Origin: Bacteroidales bacterium
GTDB taxonomy: Bacteria; Bacteroidota; Bacteroidia; Bacteroidales; UBA932
Direction: 5' to 3'
DNA length: 16,381 nt
NCBI GenBank assembly: GCA_024689525.1
Contig: JAILDI010000095.1
Span: forward strand, 1 to 16,381
In this document: positions 1 through 6,789 of the stretch, in pieces
Position numbering within the stretch: position 1 is the first letter of the stretch
Layout: the number at the start of each line of letters is the position of its first letter
Translations under genes and position numbers: made by a program
The notes under the pieces: generated by a model
What the model was told of the DNA's origin: nothing
The model's database searches: none
Seen by the model: only the letters and a program-made list of their open reading frames with translations

Positions 1-8
1 TATATTTG
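1..8 (+). promoter_or_regulatory. -7 promoter element of the EF-hand protein gene
   Basis: The first eight bases are TATATTTG, an exact match to the Bacteroidota -7 consensus TAnnTTTG. It lies 28 bases before the ATG at 37, a normal leader length in this window. The matching -33 TTG element would lie outside the window. Confidence 0.55.
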
Positions 9-36
9 TACAAACCTATAAACCTCTTATAACACT

Positions 37-489
37 ATGGCAGGAATCAGCGATTTCATCACAAAACAGGTAGCATCGGCCGCAGGCGGCGTTAACATCC
101 CCACGAACCTCAAGGAGAAAGTCCTTGGCGGCATGTCAGACTCCATTTTCGGCTCACTCACCCAGACTGTAACACAGCCCGGCGGCGTAGACCAGCTGAA
201 GGAACTCCTCACCGGCAAAATAGACGCGGCAAAGAGCCCTGTCACGGACCTTGCAGGCAATCTGTTCAAGAACAACACGCTCAAGAACCTGGATCTAGGC
301 GGCCTTGAGACCAAGCTCGGCGCCATGATCCCCGGCGTTATGGGCAAACTGGGCGGCATCCTCAAAGATCAGGACGGTGACGGCGACGTAGATTTCAACG
401 ACCTCATCATCACCCTCAAGGGCAGCGCCAACGGCGGCGGCCTTCTGGAAACCGCAAAGAGCATCCTTGGCGGCTTCTTCAAGAAGTAG
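37..489 (+). CDS. Small EF-hand/dockerin-like calcium-loop protein
   Basis: This is a 150-residue protein I do not recognise as a named family. It has no signal peptide or membrane segment, so it is probably cytoplasmic unless exported by another route. The N-terminal two thirds is Gly/Leu/Lys-rich and looks helical. Residues 111-122 form a loop, DQDGDGDVDFND, with Asp at positions 1, 3, 5, 9 and 12, which fits an EF-hand or dockerin-type calcium site (position 12 is Asp rather than the usual Glu). Only one such loop is present, whereas EF-hands usually pair, so dimerisation is possible. The ATG at 37 sits 28 bases after a -7 element. The stop (487-489) faces the end of the convergent exporter gene with two bases between them. 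The function is unknown; the calcium loop is what can be seen, and binding is inferred. Confidence 0.75.
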   Translation: MAGISDFITKQVASAAGGVNIPTNLKEKVLGGMSDSIFGSLTQTVTQPGGVDQLKELLTGKIDAAKSPVTDLAGNLFKNNTLKNLDLGGLETKLGAMIPGVMGKLGGILKDQDGDGDVDFNDLIITLKGSANGGGLLETAKSILGGFFKK

Positions 490-499
490 CTTTAGCTAC
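486..499. terminator. Short hairpin between two convergent genes
   Basis: GTAGC (486-490) and GCTAC (495-499) form a 5-bp stem with a TTTA loop, spanning both stop codons of the convergent genes. Three T residues follow at 501-503 on the + strand. The stem is short, so a shared terminator is only a weak proposal. Confidence 0.25.
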
Positions 500-1757
500 G
501 TTTCAAGCTGAACAGCCGTTGCGGCAGTTCCATGGCCAGTATGATGCCGAGGACTAGCGCAACGGCTACTTTTACTGCCACGAAGCCGCTGTGCAGGGAC
601 AGGGAGAACTGCCCGGCGGTGAGGAAGTATGTGAACCAGAAGATGCCGGCGCCGGGGACGAGCGGGAAGATGCCGCAGAGGAGGAACACCTGCGCGGGGC
701 TGCGCATAGGAACCGCGGCGAAACGGGACTGCACGCATACCAGCACGGCCGATACCAGCGTGCCCACGGCGGGGGTTGCCCCGGCGTAGCGCGCCAGCAG
801 CAGATACACCGTCCAGCCAATTGCGCCAATAACGCCGGCCACGGCATAGTGTTCACGCTTCATTCCGAACAAATCGGCAAAGGCGGCTGTGCCGATGAAG
901 GCCGCCAGCGCCTGCCATCCCAGGGCCGATGTCTCAGGATTCACGCTCATGCCTTCGAGTTCAATCATACCGCCCAGAATGGCGCCATCGACCATAAAGG
1001 CCAGGATTACGCCCAGGGATATGCAGAAGAACGAGAGCATTGCGTCGGTGAGCCTCGTCAGGCCCGCGATATAGTCTGAATTGGCCAGATCCCGCACGCC
1101 GTTCACGAAGGGCACGCCGGGAATGAGGGGCATTATAGCGCCGATGATTATATTGCCCAGGCTGGAGCCGAAGCCAAGATGCCATTCGGCGATACAGATG
1201 AGCGTCACCAGAAGCGCATTGCATATGCCACCCACGATTTTGGACAGATATCGGCCGCTCACAAATACCAGGAAGACATATAGCAGAAGGCCGGCCACAA
1301 AGGCAGCGGCGCAGTCCATGAATCCGCCGCCGAACACCGCGCAGAAGCCGCCGGAGCCGAGCGCCGACCCCAGGATGCTTTCCCAGGCCGGAGCGCCCTT
1401 ACCCTCCTTGATGGCCTTGAGCCTTTCCCGTGCCTGCGCCAGTGTGCACCTATCGGCCGCAATGTCGTAACTCAGCCGGTTCACCTCAACCACCTTCGCC
1501 AGCTGCACTCCCCTGATGGGAATAAACTCCACGTTGGCATAGGTCGATGCCTGCCCGCCGGCCTTGGAAACCTTCTCCGCCTGACCGGTGGTGAAAATGC
1601 CGTTGGACAGCACGAAGAAATTCCCGGAATCTACGCCGAAATGCGTGGCGATGCGCGCCATTATATCCTCAACGCGCGAAATCTCCGCCCCGTTTTCCAG
1701 GAGCAGGTGTCCGGCCTCGGCCGCTACTTCCAGCACTTCGGAGAGCTCTTCCTTCAT
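492..1757 (-). CDS. Threonine/serine exporter family protein (ThrE; fused YjjP-YjjB type)
   Basis: This is a 421-residue inner-membrane protein of the ThrE family, whose characterised members export threonine and serine by proton-coupled antiport. The soluble N-terminal part has the family signature LLENGAEISRVEDIMARI near residues 19-36, followed by GIFTT. A first membrane half (ThrE domain) starts near residue 130 and contains IMPLIPGVPFVNGVRD. A second half (ThrE_2) contains FPLVPGAG near the end. Both halves, split into YjjP and YjjB in some bacteria, are in one chain here, as in other fused ThrE proteins. I chose the ATG at 1757 rather than an upstream one at 1823, because it forms an exact ATGA overlap with the stop of the YhfC-family gene and begins the conserved N-terminus. 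The two genes are therefore probably translationally coupled. The real substrate here is inferred from the family only. Confidence 0.88.
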   Translation of the reverse strand: MKEELSEVLEVAAEAGHLLLENGAEISRVEDIMARIATHFGVDSGNFFVLSNGIFTTGQAEKVSKAGGQASTYANVEFIPIRGVQLAKVVEVNRLSYDIAADRCTLAQARERLKAIKEGKGAPAWESILGSALGSGGFCAVFGGGFMDCAAAFVAGLLLYVFLVFVSGRYLSKIVGGICNALLVTLICIAEWHLGFGSSLGNIIIGAIMPLIPGVPFVNGVRDLANSDYIAGLTRLTDAMLSFFCISLGVILAFMVDGAILGGMIELEGMSVNPETSALGWQALAAFIGTAAFADLFGMKREHYAVAGVIGAIGWTVYLLLARYAGATPAVGTLVSAVLVCVQSRFAAVPMRSPAQVFLLCGIFPLVPGAGIFWFTYFLTAGQFSLSLHSGFVAVKVAVALVLGIILAMELPQRLFSLKRS

Positions 1758-2542
1758 ACTTCCGAGGGTTTGTATTTCTTGTCGATGATGTATGCCAATC
1801 CTGCAATGGCGATGGCCATACACATAATCACGACCTCAAGCAGCACAGTGTTCACCTGGCCGTTCATCATAACCGCAACGCCATCGACCAGCGCGTGCAG
1901 AAGGATAGCCACGGGATAAAGCCAGATAAACCGGCCACCTTTGCGCACCGCCGTGAACACCAGCACGGAGAGCGCGATGTGGAGAATCACTGCCGAGCAG
2001 CGCTCCCACAGGCCGATAAAATATGTTGCAGGCTTGGTCGATTGCATCGACTCCACCATAGCCTCCAGCTGGGCGACGGCCGCCGGATCGTCCGGCGACT
2101 TTGCGAGAAGCAGGTCCAGCTTGCCCATATTCGACATAATGGCTATAAGCGCCATCGAGAACATACTCATCGCAAAGATCATAATCACCTCCATTCCCCC
2201 GTGGCCCACACCATAGGCCAGAGCCGTGTGGTTGTTGTCCTTCTTCAGGAGGAACTTCATCGACACGAACCGGCCCGTCTCCTCGAAAAGGCCGGCCATA
2301 AGGCCGCCGTACAGGGCATAGTAGAGCACATTCTGCTGAATGGCGGGGAAGCTTTTGAGCACCACCAGATGCACCAGGCTCTCCAGCACAAGCGCAAAGA
2401 GGAAGAACGTTCCTGCACCGATGAGAATAGTCTCAATCTTGCAGTTATACTTCTTTACCAGCCAAAGGGCCAGCAATATAGGCAGTGCCAGACCCAGCAG
2501 GAAATCCAGCACCAGAATGATTATGGTTGCAGATGAAATCAT
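1754..2542 (-). CDS. YhfC-family glutamic-type intramembrane protease homologue
   Basis: This is a 262-residue polytopic membrane protein with about seven hydrophobic segments. It matches the YhfC family (CPBP/PrsW-like intramembrane protease superfamily) by its motif order: FEETGR at residues 86-91 (EExxR type), H114-x3-E118 in GHGGMEV, ER at 180-181 followed by H188, and LLHALVDG with H216. These acidic residues and histidines are the presumed metal or catalytic site. No substrate is known from the sequence. The start at 2542 fits the usual N-terminus, where hydrophobic residues follow the Met at once. The -7 box ends only four bases upstream of this ATG, so the transcript may be leaderless. 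The gene overlaps the exporter by ATGA, so the two form an operon. Family assignment is confident; active proteolysis is inferred. Confidence 0.82.
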   Translation of the reverse strand: MISSATIIILVLDFLLGLALPILLALWLVKKYNCKIETILIGAGTFFLFALVLESLVHLVVLKSFPAIQQNVLYYALYGGLMAGLFEETGRFVSMKFLLKKDNNHTALAYGVGHGGMEVIMIFAMSMFSMALIAIMSNMGKLDLLLAKSPDDPAAVAQLEAMVESMQSTKPATYFIGLWERCSAVILHIALSVLVFTAVRKGGRFIWLYPVAILLHALVDGVAVMMNGQVNTVLLEVVIMCMAIAIAGLAYIIDKKYKPSEV

Positions 2543-2546
2543 ATCG

Positions 2547-2577
2547 CAAATATAGCACTATTTGCTTTCTATCGCAA
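2547..2577 (-). promoter_or_regulatory. Promoter of the yhfC-like/exporter operon
   Basis: On the minus strand, TTG (2577-2575) is followed after 20 bases by TATATTTG (2554-2547), the full Bacteroidota -33/-7 pattern. The -7 box ends four bases before the start codon at 2542, which leaves almost no leader. Confidence 0.6.
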
Positions 2578-2600
2578 GCCCACCCGCCTTCTGGGACTCC

Positions 2601-2631
2601 CGGCGTCATTTAGGGCCCGTTTTTGACGCCG
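2601..2631. repeat. 8-bp inverted repeat in the gap before the toxin gene
   Basis: CGGCGTCA (2601-2608) and TGACGCCG (2624-2631) are perfect inverted arms around a 15-base loop containing AGGGCCC. On the minus strand it lies between the end of the PIN toxin gene and the promoter of the yhfC-like gene, so it could terminate the toxin operon, although no strong U-run follows. Its loop and right arm resemble sequence near 8325-8340. Confidence 0.45.
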
Positions 2632-2633
2632 AG

Positions 2634-3056
2634 TTATCGCAAAAGATTCACGAACGACTCGGGGGAAAGGAAATCAATCCCCGGGATCTCTTTCTGCAAT
2701 AGTTGTTTATCCGAAGTGATGAAATAGTGACAGGCCGATGTCACGGCGTGCGCAACCTGGGCTTCGTCTTCTATATCTTCGCCACCGGAAGCCAATGCAT
2801 CCTCTATATCGAACGTATCGATTTGCTCAACGTTAATGCAGTTCAGTATCCAGGAAACAAAATCGACGAACAGCGTCCGATTGGCTGTGTTGCGTTCCAC
2901 ATAAGCCATATCGATAATGCTTTGAGTAGTGACAACGGCTTCTAGACGATGACTTCGAACCAAGTCGATAATCGTCAATGAAGCCTTCGCTTGCGGCCTG
3001 TCATTGACCACGCAATCCAGCAGCACGTTTGTATCAAGGAATACTTTAGTTCTCAT
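2634..3056 (-). CDS. PIN-domain ribonuclease toxin (VapC-like)
   Basis: This is a 140-residue PIN-domain protein, presumably the RNase toxin of the pair. The fold signatures are visible: FLDTNVLLD at residues 6-14 with D8, then an acidic cluster D94, E96 and D97 in EDIEDEAQVAHA, and D116 in FITSDKQLL. These are the metal-binding carboxylates of PIN nucleases, so the active site looks intact. The pattern is closest to the PIN_3 (PF13470) branch. The ATG at 3056 overlaps the antitoxin stop as ATGA. Related toxins cut tRNA, rRNA or mRNA; the target here cannot be read from the sequence. The leftward end abuts an inverted repeat (2601-2631). Confidence 0.85.
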   Translation of the reverse strand: MRTKVFLDTNVLLDCVVNDRPQAKASLTIIDLVRSHRLEAVVTTQSIIDMAYVERNTANRTLFVDFVSWILNCINVEQIDTFDIEDALASGGEDIEDEAQVAHAVTSACHYFITSDKQLLQKEIPGIDFLSPESFVNLLR

Positions 3057-3322
3057 TTCCCAAGAATATATGCCAGGCGTTCGTCGTTTTCCAGTTGCTC
3101 TCGAGTAAAAGCCGGGATAAACCCGCTCAACCGCAGGGTTTCCTCTGATATTTGATAGTTCTCCCCTATTTTGGGAAGTTCCGGCTGCACCGCATTTAAA
3201 AGGATTGATTCCACGTAGCCGTTTAGGGTTTTATGTTCCCGCTTTGCCTGCCGACGGAGCCTTTCCACTAGCGCCAAATCCAGCCTGAAAGCCGTTTGTA
3301 TTCTTGCCGATGATGTCCTCAT
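3053..3322 (-). CDS. Ribbon-helix-helix antitoxin of the PIN toxin
   Basis: This is an 89-residue antitoxin candidate. The N-terminal part, RIQTAFRLD followed by two amphipathic helices ending near ESILLNAV, is a ribbon-helix-helix DNA-binding domain as in Arc/MetJ-type antitoxins. The charged C-terminal half (about 45-89) would be the toxin-binding tail. I chose the ATG at 3322. An in-frame upstream ATG at 3367 would put an 8-bp palindrome (3353-3379) largely inside the coding region, whereas starting at 3322 leaves it in the leader as an operator. The stop overlaps the toxin start as ATGA, the usual antitoxin-first coupling. Autorepression is inferred. Confidence 0.8.
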   Translation of the reverse strand: MRTSSARIQTAFRLDLALVERLRRQAKREHKTLNGYVESILLNAVQPELPKIGENYQISEETLRLSGFIPAFTREQLENDERLAYILGK

Positions 3323-3352
3323 ACCTGTATTTTTGACGAAGATAGCTAATTC

Positions 3353-3379
3353 GTATAACATTTCCAAATTTTGTTATAC
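3353..3379. promoter_or_regulatory. Palindromic operator of the toxin-antitoxin operon
   Basis: GTATAACA (3353-3360) and TGTTATAC (3372-3379) are perfect inverted 8-bp arms with an 11-base spacer, starting 31 bases upstream of the antitoxin ATG. On the minus strand the spacer region contains AAAATTTG, one base off the -7 consensus, so a protein bound here would cover the promoter. This fits autorepression by the ribbon-helix-helix antitoxin; binding itself is inferred. Confidence 0.55.
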
Positions 3380-3454
3380 AACGTCATATGATCCGCTGGT
3401 TTTGCACGATGGCAAGAGTTGCGGAAGGTTTTGACAGACGTAGTCATCGGCCCT

Positions 3455-3814
3455 CTATTCGGCTTTCCGCCTAAGGCTGTACCTCATCGTGTTGCCGCCG
3501 CTCTTTTCTTCCCAGACAAGTTCGTCGGCGGTAAGAAGAACCACTTTGGCTTTTCTTATGCCGATGACGAGTGAACCGTCTAAAGGGTTGTATGAGTATT
3601 CTTTCTCCGCTTTGCTGGCCAGCATCACGCAGGTGCCGTCGGCACGGAACTCTATGTAGTCTTTGCCTACGGTCATGCCGCCGGTGGATTCTCCGTTGCT
3701 GTCAAAAGACAGGATTTCGCATAGACACCAGGTGCCTTCCAAAGAGGCCTCCTGGGCGTGGGCGATGTTGGCGGAAAGGAGTATGGCCGCGAGGGCAATA
3801 AGCAGCTGTTTCAT
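3455..3814 (-). CDS. Secreted lipocalin-like small protein
   Basis: This is a 119-residue protein with a clear signal peptide (MKQLLIALAAILLSANIAHA, cleavage probably before QEA). The mature part begins LEGTWCLCEI and continues with alternating short strands (YIEFRADGTCVML, EYSYNPLDGSLVI, ADELVWEE, MRYSLRR). This is the W...F..DG...Y...L.....L pattern of lipocalin-like single-domain proteins common in Bacteroidota. It is probably periplasmic or cell-surface, since there is no lipobox cysteine. The start is one base after the stop of the TMEM43-family gene (TGATATG), so the two are co-transcribed and probably coupled. The ligand and role are unknown. The fold call rests on pattern only. Confidence 0.65.
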   Translation of the reverse strand: MKQLLIALAAILLSANIAHAQEASLEGTWCLCEILSFDSNGESTGGMTVGKDYIEFRADGTCVMLASKAEKEYSYNPLDGSLVIGIRKAKVVLLTADELVWEEKSGGNTMRYSLRRKAE

Positions 3815-3815
3815 A

Positions 3816-4739
3816 TCATTTTTTCTTTTTAATCACGCTCCAGGAGCCGGGGGCGCTGATGACAAGGAGAACAAGAGCTATACCGCGGAGGACCCAGCCA
3901 AGGGTGCGGTTGCTGGACTTCTCTTCCGCCAGCATGGCGGAGGCATCGACCCGGCCGGGGACGATCTGGTAGATAAAATACTCCTTTTGGGCTCCGTATT
4001 TAACGAACTTGCCGTCCCGGATTTTGGCAAGGACCGATATTCTCCCGTGGGGTATCGCTTCGTATTCGACCGAAACGTCGCCAACGCGAGGTTCTGAAGG
4101 ATTCGGGCCGATATATACCTTATTGCCCAGGACCTGCACCTTAACGCGACGGTTGTCCGGAGCGGCGGCATCGGCCTGACTCACAAGCCTGGCCATAGCC
4201 TCAGCGGGAATGCTCACTTCGACATCGGCAGTATAGTCCCTGAGCCATCCCACCAGGTCTTCCTGAAGCGCATACGCGCCCAGCATTACGGTTTTGCATG
4301 TATCCTTGCGGCTGCTCAGGCGCACATACGCGAAATTTGCGTCACGGTATTTGGCGATATAGTCCTTCGAACTCAGGGGGCTGGAGCACCAGTCCTCGTA
4401 ATATGTCGTCTGGTCGGTCTGGCTGTCGTGATACTCGGCCAGCTGGAAGTAGCTCACAGTCCTTTTCAGCACCATTGCATCGGCCTCAACCCCAAGATCC
4501 GGGTCGATTAGCGGCGCTGCACCGCTGGTAACGCCGGTGGCGTGCACCAGTTTCCCCTCCATCGACGGGTCGATACCTGCCGATAAGTCCAGCTCCACGC
4601 ATTCCTTCCCCGCCTTTCTGATGAGTGCCCCAAGCCTGGCCGTGCGGTACTCGTTCCACGCAAAAAGCGCGAAGCCCGCCAGGAACAACATGACAGGAAG
4701 CGCTTTAGCCAGCGTCCCGGTTACAGATTTTTCTTTCAT
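3816..4739 (-). CDS. TMEM43/LUMA-family membrane protein, C-terminally short
   Basis: This is a 307-residue protein of the TMEM43 (DUF1625) family, best known from the eukaryotic nuclear-envelope protein LUMA; bacterial members are common but of unknown role. It has a membrane segment at about 13-28 ending in NEYR, then EGKLVHATG (61-69), and a block with LKRTVSYFQLAEY (91-103) followed by YYEDWCSSPLSSKDY, all in the family's order. A final hydrophobic segment lies at about 281-297 after NRTLGWVLRG. As I recall the family, members usually have further C-terminal membrane segments, whereas this one stops at once with KKKK, encoded by an A-rich run. The lipocalin-like gene begins one base later. 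The divergent lipoprotein gene shares the promoter region 4740-4839. Confidence 0.75.
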   Translation of the reverse strand: MKEKSVTGTLAKALPVMLFLAGFALFAWNEYRTARLGALIRKAGKECVELDLSAGIDPSMEGKLVHATGVTSGAAPLIDPDLGVEADAMVLKRTVSYFQLAEYHDSQTDQTTYYEDWCSSPLSSKDYIAKYRDANFAYVRLSSRKDTCKTVMLGAYALQEDLVGWLRDYTADVEVSIPAEAMARLVSQADAAAPDNRRVKVQVLGNKVYIGPNPSEPRVGDVSVEYEAIPHGRISVLAKIRDGKFVKYGAQKEYFIYQIVPGRVDASAMLAEEKSSNRTLGWVLRGIALVLLVISAPGSWSVIKKKK

Positions 4740-4761
4740 AGAGAGATTGCGGTTATCATTG

Positions 4762-4769
4762 CAAATATA
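4762..4769 (-). promoter_or_regulatory. -7 element of the TMEM43-family operon
   Basis: On the minus strand the bases read TATATTTG, an exact -7 consensus, 22 bases before the ATG at 4739. I find no TTG at the usual distance upstream, so the -33 element is weak. Confidence 0.5.
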
Positions 4770-4786
4770 AGAAAAAATCCCGAGGC

Positions 4787-4817
4787 TTGATAAAAAGTCC
4801 CGGAATGGCTATATTTG
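4787..4817 (+). promoter_or_regulatory. Promoter of the lipoprotein gene at 4840
   Basis: TTG (4787-4789) is followed after 20 bases by TATATTTG (4810-4817), with the ATG 22 bases further on. It is divergent from the -7 element at 4762-4769, so the two promoters share about 100 bases and could be co-regulated. Confidence 0.65.
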
Positions 4818-4839
4818 TGTCGATATAACCACTACTGAT

Positions 4840-5244
4840 ATGAAAAAACTGTTGCTCATCGCTCTGGCCGCCTGCGCTATGCTCTCCGTTTCCTGCAAAA
4901 AGGACAAGGTAATCGACAATACCTTCACCCTAGGCAAAACCGTGATGGATATTGACTTTTCCGCCAGTGTCGGCGATGACGGACGCTTTAACGCCGGTAT
5001 TACGTTCACCGGGCCGGAAAAGCCTTTGTATTATGATTTCAAGGTAGAAGACATTGTCATTACGGCCAGGCTGGGCTCCACCACGCTTCCCGCCACCCAG
5101 TATTTCGCCTGGGACTTCTACGGCTTCGAATCCGGCACGGCGAAGTCCGCCGTCAAAGACGGCTGGCTCACCCTGGTGGTTAAAGGCAAACTGGAGAACG
5201 GCCAGAATGTCAACGTCAGGGCCAGGGCCAAAGTAGAGAAATAA
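4840..5244 (+). CDS. Lipoprotein of unknown function
   Basis: This is a 134-residue predicted lipoprotein. The signal is MKKLLLIALAACAMLSVSC with the acylated Cys at 19, followed by KKDK, a charge pattern typical of Bacteroidota lipoproteins. The mature part is short and beta-rich (TFTLGKTVMDIDFSA, KPLYYDFKVEDIVITARLG, GWLTLVVKGKLENG), consistent with a single small beta-sandwich. I do not recognise a named family. A full promoter lies 22 bases upstream. The stop TAA (5242-5244) directly abuts the stop of the convergent acyltransferase gene, with no intergenic base. It is divergent from the TMEM43 operon. No function can be assigned. Confidence 0.75.
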   Translation: MKKLLLIALAACAMLSVSCKKDKVIDNTFTLGKTVMDIDFSASVGDDGRFNAGITFTGPEKPLYYDFKVEDIVITARLGSTTLPATQYFAWDFYGFESGTAKSAVKDGWLTLVVKGKLENGQNVNVRARAKVEK

Positions 5245-6558
5245 TCAGGCCTTCAGATCGATTCCACACTCCTTCCCCTCGTACATATAGTCGAACCAGG
5301 GGAAGTTCTTCCACTTGTTCACATGGTAGCGGTGCATCTCCTCGGTGAGGATCGTCACCTTGGCCGCGCACGGATACTCCGGGTAGAAGTCGTAGTATTC
5401 CTCATCGACATATGTGGAGAAAATGTCCACCTTGAAAGTGGAGGGATAGGTGAAGATCTGGTTGTAGTCCAGGTCGAAAGCCCACGGCTCTCCGTGACGG
5501 GTGCCACGATAATGGACGCCCTTGTGGTCCACGGTATAGACACCATCTCCGCAGATTTCGGAGGAGCGGAGATCTTTGAGCAGATGGTCTTTGGGGATGT
5601 CTCCCAACTTCACATTGACTGAGAAGGAATAATTCGGGTCTTTCCTGATCTCGTCGATGATGGCCTGACGCTCCATATGCGTCCATTCCGTAGGAGATTC
5701 CGGGGCCACACAGTCTTCCGTGGCCTTGTGGAACTCGAAGTACTCGTCCAGCGTGAGCTTGTTGCCGCAGTGCTTGCACTCGATATAATCCTTTTCGGAG
5801 AACATCTCGAACTCGGTGCCGCAGCGGGGGCATTTGTAGCAGAGGTCGGTGAGGTTGGTGCACAGGCCCTCCTTGGATATGTAGCGGTAGTGATGCTCCT
5901 TGTTCCACTTGAAGTCGTCGTGATGGAACTCGTTGTTCAGGGCGTCTTCGATTTCCTGGGGTGTCATCCTCTTAAGATCCTCCGGCGAGAACAACAGGCG
6001 AAGTTCGCAGGTGAACTTGCCTTTCCTGTCTTCATCACTCACTTTACTGGTGGAGAGATATCCGCCACGGAGCGCCATCGAGTACACCGGGATGCCAAAG
6101 ACCTGCAGGAAGCGGCCCGTTCCGGGGACAACCGGCTGGTTGTCGCCGAACACTGATGCGAATCCTTCCGGTGCGAATGCTACGATGCCATTCTGCTTGA
6201 TGATGTCACGCACGGCCCTAAGGCTGGGGATATCGTTGGACAAGACCTTTTTGGGGATGATGTTGTTCAGCTTGAACACCGTGGCCAGATGGCTCCTGAA
6301 GAAGGATGCATGTTCCGCCAGGAAGTTAATGCGATTCATCCCGGCGCATGCAGTCATCATGGCATGGTCCCGGCGCGACTGATGATTCCACACCAGAAAG
6401 GCCGGCCCCTTGATTTTGTCTATGACCTTGAACTCGGGATGAAAGGGTCTTGTGATAATGAAGCGGCAGGCAAACCAGTAAATGAAGTAAAAAATCCAGT
6501 TGGGTCTGTGGTATTTGCGCCTTGCCAGTTCGTATATAAGGTCTTTCTCCTTTTTCAT
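5245..6558 (-). CDS. PlsC-type acyltransferase with C-terminal zinc ribbon
   Basis: This is a 437-residue protein with an N-terminal lysophospholipid acyltransferase (PlsC/LPLAT) domain and an unusually long C-terminal part. The HX4D catalytic motif is NHQSRRD (H59, D64), and the substrate-binding EG motif is FAPEG (128-132) in place of the common FPEGTRS. A hydrophobic segment at about 21-36 suggests membrane attachment. A zinc-ribbon candidate follows, with C243-x2-C246 and C261-x2-C264, plus nearby C240. The last 170 residues are acidic and aromatic-rich with no family I recognise. Typical PlsC proteins are about 200-250 residues, so the second half is an addition. It presumably transfers an acyl chain from an acyl donor to a lipid acceptor. 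The ATG overlaps the ACP stop as ATGA, so it is the third gene of the plsX-acp operon. Confidence 0.82.
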   Translation of the reverse strand: MKKEKDLIYELARRKYHRPNWIFYFIYWFACRFIITRPFHPEFKVIDKIKGPAFLVWNHQSRRDHAMMTACAGMNRINFLAEHASFFRSHLATVFKLNNIIPKKVLSNDIPSLRAVRDIIKQNGIVAFAPEGFASVFGDNQPVVPGTGRFLQVFGIPVYSMALRGGYLSTSKVSDEDRKGKFTCELRLLFSPEDLKRMTPQEIEDALNNEFHHDDFKWNKEHHYRYISKEGLCTNLTDLCYKCPRCGTEFEMFSEKDYIECKHCGNKLTLDEYFEFHKATEDCVAPESPTEWTHMERQAIIDEIRKDPNYSFSVNVKLGDIPKDHLLKDLRSSEICGDGVYTVDHKGVHYRGTRHGEPWAFDLDYNQIFTYPSTFKVDIFSTYVDEEYYDFYPEYPCAAKVTILTEEMHRYHVNKWKNFPWFDYMYEGKECGIDLKA

Positions 6559-6785
6559 CGCTTCGTCGCATTTTTATCCAGGAAATCCAGCACGTCCTGG
6601 ACAGTGACGAAATGGACTGGTTCATCGAAAGAAACGCCGAACTCATCTTCCATTGCCATTGAAAGCATCAGCATGCCGATGGAATCCATACCCAAATCGG
6701 CCAGTAAGCGTGATTCGGGCTTGGCCTTTGCTATCTGGTCTTCCGGCAAATACTTCTTGATCAGCTGTAATAATCTGTCGTACAT
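6555..6785 (-). CDS. Acyl carrier protein, operon-dedicated
   Basis: This is a 76-residue acyl carrier protein. The phosphopantetheine site is in LGMDSIGML with Ser35, followed by the helix LSMAMEDEFGVSF typical of ACPs, where E/D residues recognise partner enzymes. The start of helix I (MYDRLLQLIKKYLP) and the end (VTVQDVLDFLDKN) complete the four-helix fold, so the length is normal. Its position between a PlsX homologue (four bases upstream) and an acyltransferase (ATGA overlap downstream), with no fab genes visible, suggests it carries acyl chains specifically for this operon rather than serving as the housekeeping AcpP. That role is inferred. Confidence 0.88.
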   Translation of the reverse strand: MYDRLLQLIKKYLPEDQIAKAKPESRLLADLGMDSIGMLMLSMAMEDEFGVSFDEPVHFVTVQDVLDFLDKNATKR

Positions 6786-6789
6786 ATCT

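Noticed and set aside
492..1823. Upstream start of the exporter at 1823
   Set aside because: The extra 22 residues lie inside the YhfC-like gene in another frame and do not resemble the family. The ATGA start at 1757 fits better.
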